From NCBI RefSeq assembly GCF_022701255.1, contig NZ_CP031705.1, forward strand, positions 2,865,501 through 2,929,500: 64,000 bases of DNA, read 5' to 3'. Source of the stretch: Microcoleus vaginatus HSN003 (GTDB lineage: Bacteria; Cyanobacteriota; Cyanobacteriia; Cyanobacteriales; Microcoleaceae). The position numbers and the translations under genes were made by a program. The notes under the pieces were generated by a model. That model ran no database searches. It saw only the letters and a list, made by a program, of their open reading frames with translations, and had not been told where the DNA came from. Below, piece by piece: positions 62,459 through 64,000 of this stretch (the first letter of the stretch is position 1; the number at the start of each line of letters is the position of its first letter).

Positions 62459-63538
62459 TTAACCTAAATGCAAGTTGACAGCGAGGGTCATTAAAAAGGT
62501 TAACTGAGCTGCTAAGACAATGAGGTAAACTACGGCTCGACTTTTAAAAATAGACAGCATTAAACCGATGCCTTTGAGGTCAATCATCGGGCCAAAAACG
62601 AGAAATGCTAACAGCGAACCGCTGGTAAATGTGGAAGCGAAAGACAGGGCAAAAAAGGCATCTACTGTAGAACAAATCGATACGACTGTGCCTAAGAGCA
62701 GCATGGCTAGAATCGAGGAAACGGGGCCTTGGCCGAGGTTGAGAATTAGTTCGCGGGGGGCGCCAACTTGAATGATGGCGGCGATCGCACTTCCGATTAC
62801 CAACACTCCTCCCAATTCGCGCAACTCTTGTACCATAGTATCTAAAAGCAGGCGCAGACGCTCTTTAGAAACAGGGTGGAACATCGAGGAACGTTTCGAG
62901 ATTTTTTCTGTTTTGCCTGTTGGTAATGGCTTCCAGTCGTCTTGTAGCAAAGATTCGATCGGCACCGCCCCCCCCGGCTGACCGAGCATAAATGTTCCCG
63001 ACTGCAACAGCAGCGGAGTGTTGGCTTGGACGAGTTCTTTTTCGGAAAACTCTGGTTTTGGCAGGGGAATGGCGCGGGCTACAGAGGGTTGCAGCAGAGG
63101 CCGCAAGTCTTTTTGGGCGCTGAACACCCAGCCGATAATTGTGGCTATAGACAGAGAAAATACCACCCGCAAAACTACAATTTCTGGCTGATCCCGAAAT
63201 GCCGTCCAAGTGGCCCAAATTACCACGGGGTTGATGGTGGGGGCGGCGAGCAAAAAGCCGATCGCGGCTGGTGCGGGCACTCCCTGCATCAGTAGCCTGC
63301 GGGCTACGGGCACGTTACCGCACTCGCACACGGGAAACAAAAAGCCGATCGAACTGCCCATCAAAGCCGCCAGCAGCGGGTTTCGCGGGATGCGCGATAC
63401 GAGTTTGCGTTCGTCTACAAACCCCAGCAGCAAACCTGAGAATAAAACTCCCAGCAGCAGAAAAGGTATTGCCTCTACTAACAAGCTGAGAAAAAGGGTA
63501 AAAGCATTATTTAACTGATTTGTCAGGGCGGGTTGCAT
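62459..63538 (-). CDS. DUF318 family permease (ArsP_1-like)
   Basis: A 359-residue membrane protein with about eight helices in two halves. The first half has FPVCECGNVPVARRLLMQGV and GFLLAAPTINPVVIWATWTA; the second has VSICSTVDAFFALSFASTF and GPMIDLKGIGLML, the duplicated motif of these permeases. A long cytoplasmic loop separates the halves. Some relatives export organoarsenicals; others are unassigned, and the neighbouring TIGR03943 gene suggests the latter group. The ATG is at 63538, near the window end. Confidence 0.88.
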   Translation of the reverse strand: MQPALTNQLNNAFTLFLSLLVEAIPFLLLGVLFSGLLLGFVDERKLVSRIPRNPLLAALMGSSIGFLFPVCECGNVPVARRLLMQGVPAPAAIGFLLAAPTINPVVIWATWTAFRDQPEIVVLRVVFSLSIATIIGWVFSAQKDLRPLLQPSVARAIPLPKPEFSEKELVQANTPLLLQSGTFMLGQPGGAVPIESLLQDDWKPLPTGKTEKISKRSSMFHPVSKERLRLLLDTMVQELRELGGVLVIGSAIAAIIQVGAPRELILNLGQGPVSSILAMLLLGTVVSICSTVDAFFALSFASTFTSGSLLAFLVFGPMIDLKGIGLMLSIFKSRAVVYLIVLAAQLTFLMTLAVNLHLG

Positions 63539-64000
63539 CGATCACCTACTGGTAGATTGCTATTTAGTTATACGTCTTTGGTAGAACTCCCTGTACATCA
63601 TACCAAAGCATAGCACTAAGTTAATATCCCGTTAATTTTTTTTTGCCTTTTTTTTACGGGAATTTGTAGACATTCTAATTTAATCAATGCTGATGCCTTG
63701 AATTATTTGGACTGGTTAAACTTGTTTGAATTTGACTGAATTTTTATTCATATCCGTCTCGTAGAGCAAATCAATAATTGACTCTGCCAACCGTCGCCTA
63801 TTTGCTTGATGGATATTTCGGTTAACAATAATTGATTGTAGAACAAATGCCAAGGCAGATTTTGCAGATTGCGGGTGAGCCTAAGTGTTTTATATAACGA
63901 TCGCTATAAAATTGGTTTTTAGCGATGACTTTAGTTTTCACTACAAACTTATAGGGGACGCACTGGCAGGTGTGTCGCTGGCTGAGCGTTACGGGTTGCG
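63539..64000. other. Gap at the right edge of the window
   Basis: About 460 bp upstream of the permease gene. It is AT-rich, with no gene I can support. A plus-strand frame without stops runs from GTG at 63885 to the window end (it contains GDALAGVSLAERYGL) and might be the beginning of the next gene; it cannot be judged from this short piece. Confidence 0.35.

Noticed and set aside
63885..64000. New gene at the right edge
   Set aside because: Only 116 bp of stop-free frame with a GTG start and no ribosome binding site; too short to call.

Overview
The window comes from a cyanobacterium, most likely a filamentous non-heterocystous one of the Oscillatoria/Microcoleus/Tychonema type. The pointers are genes confined to or typical of oxygenic phototrophs (ftrC, ndhM, sbtA/sbtB, DUF1823, DUF1997), very frequent CGATCG and GCGATCGC words, and many heptanucleotide short tandem repeats. 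The genus is an inference; no rRNA or tRNA gene was seen to test it.

Layout. 1-5.9 kb: partial pheA, a DUF1997 gene, a minus-strand cluster of three FHA proteins with a PRC-barrel protein and one doubtful ORF, then pgl. 6-10.5 kb: a proline-rich membrane-anchored protein and the lptA-lptB-lptF/G export operon. 10.8-13.1 kb: an IS630-family element interrupted by a second, nearly identical copy of itself. 13.1-20 kb: DUF309, ftrC, a cas6 with a C-terminal helix-turn-helix and no CRISPR array, two DUF2079 membrane proteins and dxr. 20-28 kb: a phosphoribosyltransferase, a pentapeptide protein, two paralogous small proteins, a candidate 6S RNA, small membrane proteins, an IS630 fragment and an IS1182-like element inserted in a dispersed repeat. 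28-38 kb: an RTX protein followed by three large same-strand genes (TPR-GT61, TPR-methyltransferase-TPR-GT61, TPR-sulfotransferase). 38-44 kb: Uma2, a peroxiredoxin-glutaredoxin hybrid behind a palindromic promoter, sbtA-sbtB, gap1, DUF1823 and a CsgG-like protein. 44-57 kb: a PP2C phosphatase, ndhM, a TerD-pentapeptide fusion divergent from a potassium channel, a solitary TnpB element and two paralogous histidine kinases. 57-64 kb: a beta-propeller-like exported protein, a polysaccharide flippase and a TIGR03943/DUF318 permease pair.

How it fits together. Housekeeping functions (aromatic amino acids, pentose phosphate, isoprenoids, glycolysis, thioredoxin reduction, NDH-1, inorganic carbon uptake) sit between envelope functions (Lpt, RTX, GT61/sulfotransferase, flippase) and signalling functions (FHA, PP2C, kinases). 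The intergenic DNA is heavily shaped by repeats: a roughly 120-180 bp dispersed repeat with AAAATCT heptamers, a roughly 107 bp MITE-like family, larger foldback elements, and a small AGGCAAGATGCCT palindrome that has entered a coding frame. The most unusual block is 28-38 kb, a possible surface-glycan or glycoprotein modification locus. The nested IS630, the cas6-HTH fusion, the 6S-like RNA, the palindrome between the promoter hexamers at 38.8 kb and the TerD-pentapeptide/channel pair also merit a look. All family names come from reading motifs by eye; no database search was run.
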